Below, piece by piece: positions 28,097 through 35,345 of a stretch of DNA of 64,000 nt. The notes under the pieces were generated by a model. It searched no databases and was not told the origin of the DNA. It was given only the letters and a program-made list of their open reading frames with translations. This DNA comes from an uncultured Alistipes sp. Its GTDB lineage: Bacteria > Bacteroidota > Bacteroidia > Bacteroidales > Rikenellaceae. Positions within the stretch are counted from its first letter, which is position 1. The number at the start of each line of letters is the position of its first letter. The DNA lies in assembly GCA_900541585.1 (NCBI GenBank), contig UQKD01000004.1, positions 62,001 through 126,000 on the forward strand, in the 5' to 3' direction. The position numbers and the translations under genes are program-made.

Positions 28097-28104
28097 TATA
28101 TTTG
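28097..28104 (+). promoter_or_regulatory. -7 element of the DUF4837-cls operon
   Basis: TATATTTG matches TAnnTTTG, with its last base 29 nt before the ATG at 28133. A TTTG at 28081-28084 is 12 nt upstream, closer than usual. Confidence 0.55.
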
Positions 28105-28132
28105 TGATAAAGACAACTCGAATCGACCGGCT

Positions 28133-29140
28133 ATGAAAACGTTTTACCGCATTGCGTTCGCGGCGCTCCTCGTCGCAACGGCGGCAGGCTGCGACGCCTT
28201 CCGTTCGCTGACCCAATCGAAGCTCAAAAGCGCGCAGGGGAAACCCTACGAGCTGATCGTCGCTTGCCCACAGAAGGAGTGGACGGGCGAAGTCGGCGAC
28301 ACGCTGCGCGCGATATTCACCGCCCCGGTTCCCTACCTGAACCAGGTGGAGCCGCTGTTTGACGTGCTGCGCGTCCAGGAACGCGGACTGACGGGCATGG
28401 TCGCCGACCACCGCAACATCCTCAAGATTCTGGTCGATCCCGAGCTGAAGGAGACGACGACCGCCGTGCAGTACAACGTGACGTCCGATCCGCAGATCGT
28501 GATGACGCTGCAAGGACCCAGTGACGGGGCGCTGGTAAAATACCTTTCGGAAAACCGGGAGAGCCTCGTCTATGCGCTCGAAAAGGCCGAACGCGACCGC
28601 GCCGTGAAGACCAACGAGACCTATGGCAACCCCGGCATCGAGTCGGCCATCTTCAAAACGTTCGGCGTGGAGATGAAGGTCCCGAAGGGCTACACGCTGG
28701 CCGCCCAGAAACCCGACTTCATCTGGGCGCGCAACGAGTATCCGACCGCCAGCCAGGGATTCTTCATCTACTCCTACCCCTACGAAGGCAAGCAGTCGCT
28801 CACGGAAGAGGCGCTGGTAGCCGCACGCAACAAGTTCGCGGCACAGATTCCCGGCCCGTCGGAGGGGTCGTACATGATCACGTCGGACGCATTCGCCCCG
28901 GACTACCGCATGTTCCGCATGGAGGGACGCCTGTGGTGCGAACTCCGCGGATTCTGGGACGTGCACGGCGACTTCATGGGCGGCCCGTTCGTCAGCTATA
29001 CGACCGTGGACACGGCCACCAACCGCGTCTTCACGCTCGACTGCTACGTCTACGCCCCCGATCTGAACAAACCCCGCAAGCGCAACTACATGCGGGGACT
29101 CGAACACCTGCTCTACTCGGTGCGTTTCCCCCAGCAGTAA
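28133..29140 (+). CDS. DUF4837 family lipoprotein
   Basis: The 335-aa protein has a lipoprotein signal (ALLVATAAGC) and the DUF4837 body (KPYELIVACPQKEWTGEVGDTLRAIFTAPVPYLNQVEPLFDV..., GFWDVHGDFMGGPFVSYTTVD). The family is restricted to Bacteroidota and its function is unknown. The ATG at 28133 fits the lipoprotein signal, and the preceding in-frame extension would overlap the promoter. It is 54 nt before cls and probably in one operon with it, which hints at an envelope role. Confidence 0.82.
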   Translation: MKTFYRIAFAALLVATAAGCDAFRSLTQSKLKSAQGKPYELIVACPQKEWTGEVGDTLRAIFTAPVPYLNQVEPLFDVLRVQERGLTGMVADHRNILKILVDPELKETTTAVQYNVTSDPQIVMTLQGPSDGALVKYLSENRESLVYALEKAERDRAVKTNETYGNPGIESAIFKTFGVEMKVPKGYTLAAQKPDFIWARNEYPTASQGFFIYSYPYEGKQSLTEEALVAARNKFAAQIPGPSEGSYMITSDAFAPDYRMFRMEGRLWCELRGFWDVHGDFMGGPFVSYTTVDTATNRVFTLDCYVYAPDLNKPRKRNYMRGLEHLLYSVRFPQQ

Positions 29141-29194
29141 ACCCCGCTTCCGGCGCGGAACACCCGGCCGCACGATGAGAAGAAACCGACGGAT

Positions 29195-30610
29195 ATGCAG
29201 CAGATACTGACATATACCTTTCTTGTAATCTACACGGTCACGATCCTCGGCATCGTTCTGGTCATCATCACCGACAACCGGAACCCGCTGAAGACCCTGC
29301 CGTGGATCATCGTGCTGGTGCTCGCCCCGGTCGTGGGGCTGGTCTTCTATTTTTTCTTCGGGCAGAACCTCTCCAAGCAGCGCATCATCTCGCGCCGCAC
29401 GCGCAAACGCATCACCATGCAGCTCGAAGAGGCCCGCGACGACGGACGGCCCGACATCCCGGACGAACACCGCCCGCTGGCCCGGCTGCTCGCCGCGACG
29501 ATCCACTCCGTGCCGCTCTACGGCAGCCGCATCACTCCCTACACCGACGGAAAGTCGAAGATGGAGGCGCTGCTTGCGGAAATCGCCCGGGCGAAGCACC
29601 ACATCCACATCCAGTATTACATCTTCTGCGACGACGCGACGGGCCGCCGCCTGCGCGACGCGCTGGTTGCGAAAGCCCGGGAAGGGGTCGAGGTGCGCAT
29701 CCTCTACGACGACGTGGGGTGCAGCGGCGTGAAAAAGTCCTTTTTCGAGGGAATGCGCCGCGAGGGAATCGAGGTGTTCTCGTTTCTGCACGTCAAGTTC
29801 CCGCTTTTCACCAGCAAGGTCAACTACCGCAACCACCGCAAAATCGCCGTCATCGACGGCTGTGTCGGCTTTATCGGCGGTATGAACATAGCCGACCGCT
29901 ACGTCCGCGGCACGGAGTGGGGATCGTGGCGCGACACCCACTTCCGGATCGAGGGCAGCGGTGCGGCGGGGTTGCAGGCGTCGTTCCTGAGCGACTGGTC
30001 GGCGACCACGAAGCGCCACATCGCAGGTGCGGAGTACTACCCCGCGGCGAAACGCCATACGGACGACATCCTGCAAATCGTGCCGAGCGGACCGTTCGGC
30101 AAGTGGCGAACCCTGTTACAGGCCGACAGTTACGCCGTCTCGAACGCCCGGAAGAGAATCTGGATACAGACCCCCTACTACCTCCCATCCGACGTGCTGA
30201 ACTCGGCCCTGCAGGTGGCGGCGCTGGCCGGCATCGACGTAAGGCTGATGCTCCCGGCTCGCTCCGACTCGAAGGTCGTAGACCTGGCCTCGCACTCCTA
30301 CCTCGACGACATGATGAAAGCCGGGGTGAAGATCCTCTTCTACAAACCCGGCTTCCTCCACTCCAAACTGCTGATCATCGACGACTCCCTGACCGTCATC
30401 GGCTCGGCGAACATGGATTTCCGCAGTTTCGAACACAATTTCGAAGTCAACGCCTTTGTCTACGACAGAGAGTTCACGGCCCGCATGGCCGGGGTATTCG
30501 AAGACGACGCTTCGCGCTGCCATGCCCTGACGCCCGGAGAATGGTTCAACCGCCCGCGGCCGCGACGCTGGGCGGAGTCGCTGATGCGGGTCTTCTCACC
30601 GCTGCTGTAA
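29195..30610 (+). CDS. cls: Cardiolipin synthase (phospholipase D family)
   Basis: The 471-aa protein has two N-terminal membrane helices (LVIYTVTILGIVLVII and LPWIIVLVLAPVVGLVFYFFFG). Two HKD-type motifs follow: NHRKIAVIDG (near residue 212, in the HxK form) and HSKLLIIDDSLTVIGSANMDFRSF (near 388). It condenses phosphatidylglycerol to cardiolipin at the inner membrane. It is preceded by the DUF4837 gene. The stop is followed by a short hairpin (CCGCCTAAAAGGCGG) and then the second repeat element. Confidence 0.92.
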   Translation: MQQILTYTFLVIYTVTILGIVLVIITDNRNPLKTLPWIIVLVLAPVVGLVFYFFFGQNLSKQRIISRRTRKRITMQLEEARDDGRPDIPDEHRPLARLLAATIHSVPLYGSRITPYTDGKSKMEALLAEIARAKHHIHIQYYIFCDDATGRRLRDALVAKAREGVEVRILYDDVGCSGVKKSFFEGMRREGIEVFSFLHVKFPLFTSKVNYRNHRKIAVIDGCVGFIGGMNIADRYVRGTEWGSWRDTHFRIEGSGAAGLQASFLSDWSATTKRHIAGAEYYPAAKRHTDDILQIVPSGPFGKWRTLLQADSYAVSNARKRIWIQTPYYLPSDVLNSALQVAALAGIDVRLMLPARSDSKVVDLASHSYLDDMMKAGVKILFYKPGFLHSKLLIIDDSLTVIGSANMDFRSFEHNFEVNAFVYDREFTARMAGVFEDDASRCHALTPGEWFNRPRPRRWAESLMRVFSPLL

Positions 30611-30669
30611 TTCCGCCTAAAAGGCGGGAGCTTTGATTTTAGGCCGGTAAGTTTTGTGCATCGTGAGAC

Positions 30670-30752
30670 ACGGGGCGGATGGGTAGTACTTTAAGTACGT
30701 CCCGTTCACCCCGCGTGAGGGATGTGCGGAAATTGCCGCACAAAATCGAAAC
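30670..30752. repeat. Structured intergenic repeat element, copy 2
   Basis: This 83-nt element has the same length and block order as 26661-26743 and also ends exactly at a stop codon on the - strand (the response regulator). The long hairpin arms differ from copy 1, several changes being G-U wobble pairs, so pairing is mostly kept. The GTAC pair around a small loop is retained. Confidence 0.7.
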
Positions 30753-31391
30753 CTAAATGTCGACGATGCCGTTGCGGATGGCATAGACCACCAGCGACGC
30801 GGTGTTCTTGCAGCCGGTTTTTTCGAGGATGTTGGCGCGGTGCTTGTCGACCGTGCGCTTCGAAATGAAGAGTTCGTCGGCGATCTCCTGATTCGACAGC
30901 CCCCGGCAGACGGCCACCAGGATTTCACGTTCGCGCGACGAAAGCTGTTCGTCGGCAGCGTCTTCCCGCGTACGCATGCGCCCCGTGAGCGACGAGAGCA
31001 GCTGCGGCGAAAAATAGCTGCCGCCAGCCGCCACCGTCTCGACGGCCTCGATCACGTCGCCGATGTCGGAGTCCTTCAGCAGAAAGCCCCGCGCCCCGGC
31101 TTCGACCATGCGCGAATAGTAACTCTCCTCGCCGAACATCGAGAGCGTGATGATTTTGAGGTCGGGACGCTGCGCCAGCGCCCGCTCGGTCGTCTGCGCC
31201 CCGTCCAGCCCCGGCATGGCGAAATCCATGAACACGACGTCGGCGTCGATGCCGCCGAGCATCGCCAGAAACTCCTCGCCGCTGGCCGCCTCGCCGACCA
31301 CGCGGCACGCCGCACAGCGTTCGAGCAACCCCCGCAGGCCGTTGCGGAAAAGCGAATGGTCATCGACCAGAATGATCTTGTGCGGTTCCAT
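30753..31391 (-). CDS. NarL/LuxR-type response regulator
   Basis: The 212-aa protein has a receiver domain (IILVDDHSLFRNGL, phospho-acceptor Asp in VVFMDFAMPGLDG, Lys in FLLKDSDIGD) and a LuxR helix-turn-helix (LSSREREILVAVCRGLSNQEIADELFISKRTVDKHRANIL). Its start codon overlaps the stop of the histidine kinase by 1 nt (TAATG on the - strand), so the two are translationally coupled. Targets are unknown. Confidence 0.92.
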   Translation of the reverse strand: MEPHKIILVDDHSLFRNGLRGLLERCAACRVVGEAASGEEFLAMLGGIDADVVFMDFAMPGLDGAQTTERALAQRPDLKIITLSMFGEESYYSRMVEAGARGFLLKDSDIGDVIEAVETVAAGGSYFSPQLLSSLTGRMRTREDAADEQLSSREREILVAVCRGLSNQEIADELFISKRTVDKHRANILEKTGCKNTASLVVYAIRNGIVDI

Positions 31392-32377
31392 TATCGGCGG
31401 CGGCGTTTGCGATTATGGTTATGGTTCAGCGGTGCCGGCTCCTCCTGCGTATTGACGCGGATGGCGGCACGCATGCCCTTGCCTTTGGCCGAGGCGATGT
31501 CGAACGTGCCGCCCAGCGAATTGATGCGCGACGCGATGTTCGAAAGTCCCATGCCGCAGTCCATCATCGCCTGCGGATTGAACCCGCGGCCGTTGTCGGT
31601 ATAGTCGAGCGTCAGCTCCGAGCCGTTCTGCGACAGCGAGAGGTTGACTTCGGAGCAGGCGGCATGCTTGAGCGAGTTGTTGATCAGTTCGCAGATCACG
31701 CGGTAGAGAATCACCTCGATGTCGGTGTCGTAACGCTCCGAACGGAGGTTCGTCGTGAAACGGATCTTCACGTCGTGCATCGCAGCGCTCTTGTCGATGA
31801 AGTTCTGAACGCCCCGCGCCAGCCCGAAGTCGTTGAGCACGTGGGGCGAAAGGTTGTTCGAAATCTCACGCAGCGAGCGGATCGCCTCGTCGATCACATA
31901 GGTCGTATTGTCGATGATCTCACGCTGCTCGGCGTCGTGCTCCTCGCGTGCGAGGGCTGTGAGCGACATTTTGGCCGAGGAGAGCAGCGGCCCCAGACCG
32001 TCGTGCAGCTCCTTCGAGAACCGCGACCGGGCCTTCTCTTCGGTGCGGAGCACGGCCGTGAGGATACGTTTGTTGAGTAGCGACCGCTGACGGTTCAGGC
32101 GGTTTATGTATTTGAACAGCTTGTGGGCGTACATCACGCCGATCGACAGGCAGACCGAGATCACGATCCCCAGATAACCGAACCACCAGCGGGGAATGAC
32201 CTCGAAGCCCGATACGAGAAGCAGCTGGATAAGGCGTTCGACCGACAGCAGCGAGAAGCCCACGATGAAGAGAATCCACACCGAATTGTACTTGGTGGTG
32301 CGCACCAGCCGCAGCGCATAGCCCGTGGCGACGCATTGGATGACGATGGCGATGACTAACAGAATCTGGATCAGCAT
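31391..32377 (-). CDS. NarL-family sensor histidine kinase
   Basis: The 328-aa protein has three N-terminal membrane helices (about 1-25, 33-55 and 65-88), a HisKA_3 dimerisation domain with ELHDGLGPLLSSAKM (phospho-His), and a HATPase with ELINNSLKHAA, DNGRGFNP and GMGLSNIASRINSLGG. No periplasmic sensing domain of significant size is visible, so the signal may come through the membrane segment. A basic C-terminal tail (NHNHNRKRRRR) is unusual. It forms an operon with the response regulator. Confidence 0.9.
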   Translation of the reverse strand: MLIQILLVIAIVIQCVATGYALRLVRTTKYNSVWILFIVGFSLLSVERLIQLLLVSGFEVIPRWWFGYLGIVISVCLSIGVMYAHKLFKYINRLNRQRSLLNKRILTAVLRTEEKARSRFSKELHDGLGPLLSSAKMSLTALAREEHDAEQREIIDNTTYVIDEAIRSLREISNNLSPHVLNDFGLARGVQNFIDKSAAMHDVKIRFTTNLRSERYDTDIEVILYRVICELINNSLKHAACSEVNLSLSQNGSELTLDYTDNGRGFNPQAMMDCGMGLSNIASRINSLGGTFDIASAKGKGMRAAIRVNTQEEPAPLNHNHNRKRRRR

Positions 32378-32394
32378 AGGCGTCGGGGTTTTTA

Positions 32395-32402
32395 CAAAGG
32401 TA
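32395..32402 (-). promoter_or_regulatory. -7 element of the kinase-regulator operon
   Basis: The - strand reads TACCTTTG (TAnnTTTG). Its last base lies 18 nt upstream of the kinase start codon. Confidence 0.6.
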
Positions 32403-32437
32403 AAAACAATTCAAAATTAAGAAGTCGAAATCAAGAA

Positions 32438-33226
32438 TTATTTTTGATCCTTTTCCAGATACCGCAGGTTTTTCAGCTGCCGGTAATCCGTCAGGTCGAC
32501 CTGCACGGGAACCACCGCCACGTACTTGTTGGCCAGCGCCCATTCGTCGGTGTCGGTGGCTTCGGGTTCGCCGTTGACGAACTCGCCCGTGAGCCAGAAA
32601 TACTCCCGGCCCCGGGGGTCTTCGTGGCGGTAGAACTCCTCGCGCCAGAAGCCGCGGTTCTGGCGGCAGAGTTTTATTCCCTTGAGTTCCCCGACGCTGC
32701 CGACCGGAATGTTCACGTTCAGGCACAGCGGCAGTTCGACCTCCGCGGCGAGGATGTCGCCGACGATCCGCCGGCCGTAGACCACCGCGGCGGCGAAATC
32801 GGCGTCGGCCCCGTGGTCGTCGAGCGACAGCCCGACGGCCGGACAGCCGTAGAAACTGCCTTCGATGGCGGCGCCCATCGTCCCGGAATAGAGCACGTTG
32901 ACCGCCGAATTGGAACCGTGGTTCACGCCCGAGATCACCAGATCCACGCGCTCGTCGCGCAGCAGGTAGTCGAAGGCCATTTTGATGCAGTCGACCGGCG
33001 TTCCCGAGAACGCGTAGATCGCCAGGCCCTCCTCCTCGCGGACGCGGCGCAGGTAAAGGGGATTGTACATCGTGATGGCCTGGCTCATGCCGCTCTGCGT
33101 CGTCTCGGGAGCCACGACCACCACGCGGCCGAAGGCCCGGGCGACCTCTATGGCGGCCTCCATGCCTTTCGAATCGTATCCGTCGTCGTTGGTTACAAGT
33201 ATCAGTCTTTCGTTCACGTTTTTCAT
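32438..33226 (-). CDS. surE: 5'-nucleotidase SurE
   Basis: The 262-aa protein has the SurE signature LILVTNDDGYDSKGMEAAIEVA, the Ser in APETTQSGMSQAIT, and GTPVDCIKMAFDYLL and SGVNHGSNSAVNVLYSGTMGAA. It dephosphorylates nucleoside monophosphates in the cytoplasm with a divalent metal. I took the ATG at 33226 (MKNVNERL) because a consensus promoter lies at 33238-33268. Upstream in-frame codons would fall inside that promoter. Confidence 0.94.
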   Translation of the reverse strand: MKNVNERLILVTNDDGYDSKGMEAAIEVARAFGRVVVVAPETTQSGMSQAITMYNPLYLRRVREEEGLAIYAFSGTPVDCIKMAFDYLLRDERVDLVISGVNHGSNSAVNVLYSGTMGAAIEGSFYGCPAVGLSLDDHGADADFAAAVVYGRRIVGDILAAEVELPLCLNVNIPVGSVGELKGIKLCRQNRGFWREEFYRHEDPRGREYFWLTGEFVNGEPEATDTDEWALANKYVAVVPVQVDLTDYRQLKNLRYLEKDQK

Positions 33227-33237
33227 CTGTTTGGCGG

Positions 33238-33268
33238 CAAAGATAGGAAAAAGCAGACGGCTTCCAAA
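33238..33268 (-). promoter_or_regulatory. Promoter of surE (-33 and -7)
   Basis: The - strand reads TTTG (33268-33265), a 19-nt spacer, then TATCTTTG (33245-33238). This is a full match to TTTG-N19-TAnnTTTG, with a 5' leader of only about 5 nt. It decides the surE start. Confidence 0.75.
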
Positions 33269-33364
33269 ACCGAACTGCATGCGGTCCGGCAAAACCGTCC
33301 AACTCCTAAAAGCGCCGTTACGGCACCAAAGATACGCATAATATCGCGCTTTTTTATGCAATAC

Positions 33365-33396
33365 TTGCGCCATTCCGAAATTTCTTCCTATATTTG
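33365..33396 (+). promoter_or_regulatory. Promoter of rplS (-33 and -7)
   Basis: TTG at 33365-33367, a 21-nt spacer, and TATATTTG at 33389-33396 match the Bacteroidota consensus. Transcription would begin near 33403 and give a leader of about 180 nt before rplS. Confidence 0.72.
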
Positions 33397-33402
33397 CAGT
33401 CC

Positions 33403-33584
33403 CTTTCGGGCGTATATCGACCTCTTCCATTGGGCGCTACGGCGGATGCGGACGGCGACGGCGGGCGGAAGCGAATGCTTCCGGCGCATCGCAAACCGAT
33501 TCGCGGGATTACGGGCAAAGGCCCCGTATGGTAGTCCGGGCGCAGCGGGAATGTCGAATGCGAAACACAAAAATTGTTGCAACA
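33403..33584 (+). promoter_or_regulatory. Long structured 5' leader of rplS
   Basis: The leader holds a perfect 7-bp hairpin (33466-33472 with 33477-33483), further possible GC stems, and a 14-nt perfect palindrome ATTGTTGCAACAAT (33573-33586) that covers the first two bases of the ATG. Long leaders often carry autoregulation of ribosomal proteins. No known leader family was recognised by eye. Confidence 0.5.
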
Positions 33585-33965
33585 ATGAACAAAGACGCAA
33601 TCATCAAGCTCGTCAACGAGCAGATGTGGCCCAAGACGGACGCCGACGTGCCGTCGTTCAAGGCCGGTGACACGATCACCGTCTCCTACAAGATCGTCGA
33701 GGGAAACAAGGAGCGCGTGCAGAGCTTCCGCGGTGTGGTTATCCAGATCAAAGGCTCGGGCAAGACCAAGATGTTCACGATCCGTAAGATTTCGAACGGC
33801 GTGGGCGTGGAGCGTATCTTCCCCCTCTACTCGCCTCACATCGACAAGATCGAGGTCAACAAGATCGGTGTCGTACGCCGCGCACGCATCTACTACCTGC
33901 GCGACCTGACCGGCAAGAAGGCCCGCATCAAGGAGAAGCGCATGACCCGCGCGGACAAGAAATAA
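33585..33965 (+). CDS. rplS: 50S ribosomal protein L19
   Basis: The 126-aa protein covers the full L19 length: [14 protein letters not shown]..., [78 protein letters not shown]. It lies at the 30S-50S interface. The ATG at 33585 matches the family start. It is a single gene with its own promoter and terminator. Confidence 0.96.
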   Translation: MNKDAIIKLVNEQMWPKTDADVPSFKAGDTITVSYKIVEGNKERVQSFRGVVIQIKGSGKTKMFTIRKISNGVGVERIFPLYSPHIDKIEVNKIGVVRRARIYYLRDLTGKKARIKEKRMTRADKK

Positions 33966-33981
33966 TCCCGCGGTCGGAAAG

Positions 33982-34019
33982 AAAAAACAGGATGTCTGAA
34001 AAAGGCACCCTGTTTTTTT
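33982..34019 (+). terminator. Terminator of rplS
   Basis: A 10-bp stem (33982-33991 with 34009-34018) runs into a T-rich 3' side (T7), 17 nt after the rplS stop. Confidence 0.75.
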
Positions 34020-34051
34020 GTGCCCCGAAAGGAGCGGAACCGCCCGGATCG

Positions 34052-34615
34052 TCAGAGGACGATGCCGTCGAGTTTTTTCAGCGCATCGTATTCGGCCTGG
34101 AGCCGGGCCAGGGCTACCTCGTTGCAGCGTTCGACCCGATCGCGCAGGACCGCGACATCCTCCGGAGCGAGTCCCAGGCGGGCGACGGTTTCGGGCGTCA
34201 GCCGGAAAGGCGTGCCGGCGCGCAGACACTTTTCGCAATAGGGAGCCATGAACTCGGCGGCGAGTTCCGTCAGATTCCCGACGGTCGCCTCTTCGCAGGA
34301 AAGCAGTTCGGTTTTGGCGGGACTGTCCGCCTCCTCCTGCTCCCCGAGTCCCACGAAATAGATGCAGAACTCGTCCTGCGGATCGAACGAGCCGGCCTTC
34401 GCCAGAAATTCCGGCAAAGTGAACCGGTATCTCCCGGGGTCCCGCCAGGTTTCGGAACGGCGCCGGTAGTCGTAAGCGCAGAGGATGTAAAAATCCTCCT
34501 TCGGCAGTCCCGCGAGAAACGCATAGAAGGGGCGGGCCTGCGTGTGCAGCCCGGCGAACAGGGCTTCAAGATAGGGGGCGCTGATAAAACGGGAATCGTA
34601 CATACAATATTTCAT
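34052..34615 (-). CDS. Hypothetical protein (187 aa)
   Basis: I do not recognise this family. The protein is soluble and acidic, without signal peptide or membrane helices. It is largely alpha-helical, with several C and Y residues (MKYCMYDSRF, DFYILCAYDYRRR, FCIYFVGLGEQEE, APYCEKCLRAGTPF). Codon use matches the neighbours, so it is probably a real resident gene. A 7-bp hairpin (34634-34653) lies 18 nt before the start codon. Confidence 0.72.
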   Translation of the reverse strand: MKYCMYDSRFISAPYLEALFAGLHTQARPFYAFLAGLPKEDFYILCAYDYRRRSETWRDPGRYRFTLPEFLAKAGSFDPQDEFCIYFVGLGEQEEADSPAKTELLSCEEATVGNLTELAAEFMAPYCEKCLRAGTPFRLTPETVARLGLAPEDVAVLRDRVERCNEVALARLQAEYDALKKLDGIVL

Positions 34616-34633
34616 TGTCTGATTATTGGATTT

Positions 34634-34653
34634 ACATTGCTATTAAGCAATGT
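34634..34653. promoter_or_regulatory. Small perfect hairpin upstream of the 187-aa gene
   Basis: ACATTGC and GCAATGT pair perfectly around a TATTAA loop. It lies between the terminator of the structured RNA and the start codon, and may be an operator or a leader hairpin. Confidence 0.4.
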
Positions 34654-34682
34654 ATTATTGCATAAAAGGGAGAGGCAGGCAC

Positions 34683-34907
34683 AAAAAAAGAGGGGCGCAT
34701 TAGCAGCCCTTAACAGAGGTCTTGGAAAACCTTAAATCGGAGCTGTCCTGCGCCCTTGCAGGCCCTGCCGTTTTACGGGCAGGACATAACAAGGACTGAC
34801 AACTATTATACCCGATTCAAACATCCTCCGAAGAGGTTTCCAAGTTTCTGTTAAGGTATAGGCAGTTGTTTACCTATATTATCGTGACCTTGTCAGGTCG
34901 TATTATG
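34683..34907 (-). ncRNA. Structured non-coding RNA, possibly 6S-like
   Basis: On the - strand a -7 element (TAACTTTG, 34921-34914) is followed by about 225 nt without a reading frame. The transcript would end in an intrinsic terminator: stem GGGC-bulge-GC, loop TAAT, then T7 at 34689-34683. The 5' part forms GACCT-GACA-AGGTC and ATAGG...CCTAT hairpins. A long-range stem then pairs 34837-34856 with 34708-34728, with one internal loop. Inside it sit a CCTC-TTCG-GAGG hairpin, AATCGG/CCGATT, GTCCTGC/GCAGGAC and CCGT-AAA-ACGG. A rod closed by a long stem fits 6S-type RNA, but this is not proven. Alternatively it is a leader of the downstream 187-aa gene. Confidence 0.5.
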
Positions 34908-34913
34908 TCGCAA

Positions 34914-34921
34914 CAAAGTTA
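34914..34921 (-). promoter_or_regulatory. -7 element of the structured RNA
   Basis: The - strand reads TAACTTTG, a full TAnnTTTG match. A second match, TATCTTTG at 34965-34958, lies 44 nt upstream and could be an alternative. Confidence 0.5.
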
Positions 34922-34981
34922 GCATAATTTCTGCACTTGGAGTATTATTTGCTTTTGCAAAGATAGTAAATAATAAATACA

Positions 34982-35281
34982 ATGGATATATGTACAGTGC
35001 AAAAATGTGAATATGTCCATTTTTTTGTAATTGTGAAAGAGAAAAAGCCAAAACGGACAGATGCGATACTTAACGATTTGATCATTCGGCGTATTAAAGA
35101 GATACGCAAAAGCAATGGCCATTCGCAGGAGTATGTGTTTGAGAATACGGGTTTGGACATCGCACATATTGAAATCGGCCGGGTCATTCCGTCCGTCGTT
35201 TCAATTTCGATTTTTTGCAAATTCTACAATATCACCCTCGATGAGTTCTTCGCGCCCCTGAACTATCCGCCGAAAGAATAG
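34982..35281 (+). CDS. XRE-family helix-turn-helix regulator
   Basis: The 99-aa protein has a Cro/CI-type helix-turn-helix in RRIKEIRKSNGHSQEYVFENTGLDIAHIEIGRVIPSVVSISIFCKFYNITLDEFF. The first 17 residues look unlike the family, so a GTG at 35033 (82 aa) may be the true start. The gene and its upstream region are clearly AT-richer than the neighbours, which may mean acquisition from elsewhere. It is divergent from the structured RNA and could regulate it. Confidence 0.78.
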   Translation: MDICTVQKCEYVHFFVIVKEKKPKRTDAILNDLIIRRIKEIRKSNGHSQEYVFENTGLDIAHIEIGRVIPSVVSISIFCKFYNITLDEFFAPLNYPPKE

Positions 35282-35297
35282 ACGCAACTTCCAATGA

Positions 35298-35330
35298 AAA
35301 TCCCCGGACCTTCGGCCCGGGGATTTCTTA
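35298..35330. terminator. Bidirectional terminator between XRE and MFS genes
   Basis: A 10-bp perfect stem (AAATCCCCGG 35298-35307 with CCGGGGATTT 35317-35326) separates two convergent genes, with A/T runs on both flanks. Confidence 0.85.
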
Positions 35331-35345
35331 TGTTACCAATATTCC

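Noticed and set aside
33427..33584. In-frame upstream extension of rplS starting near 33528
   Set aside because: The true L19 N-terminus is MNKDAIIK at 33585; the extension is not part of the L19 family.
34735..34860. A tmRNA, RNase P RNA or SRP RNA in this gap
   Set aside because: The diagnostic segments of these RNAs (tRNA-like CCA end, GAGGAAAGUCC-type core, GGAAG tetraloop region) are not present.
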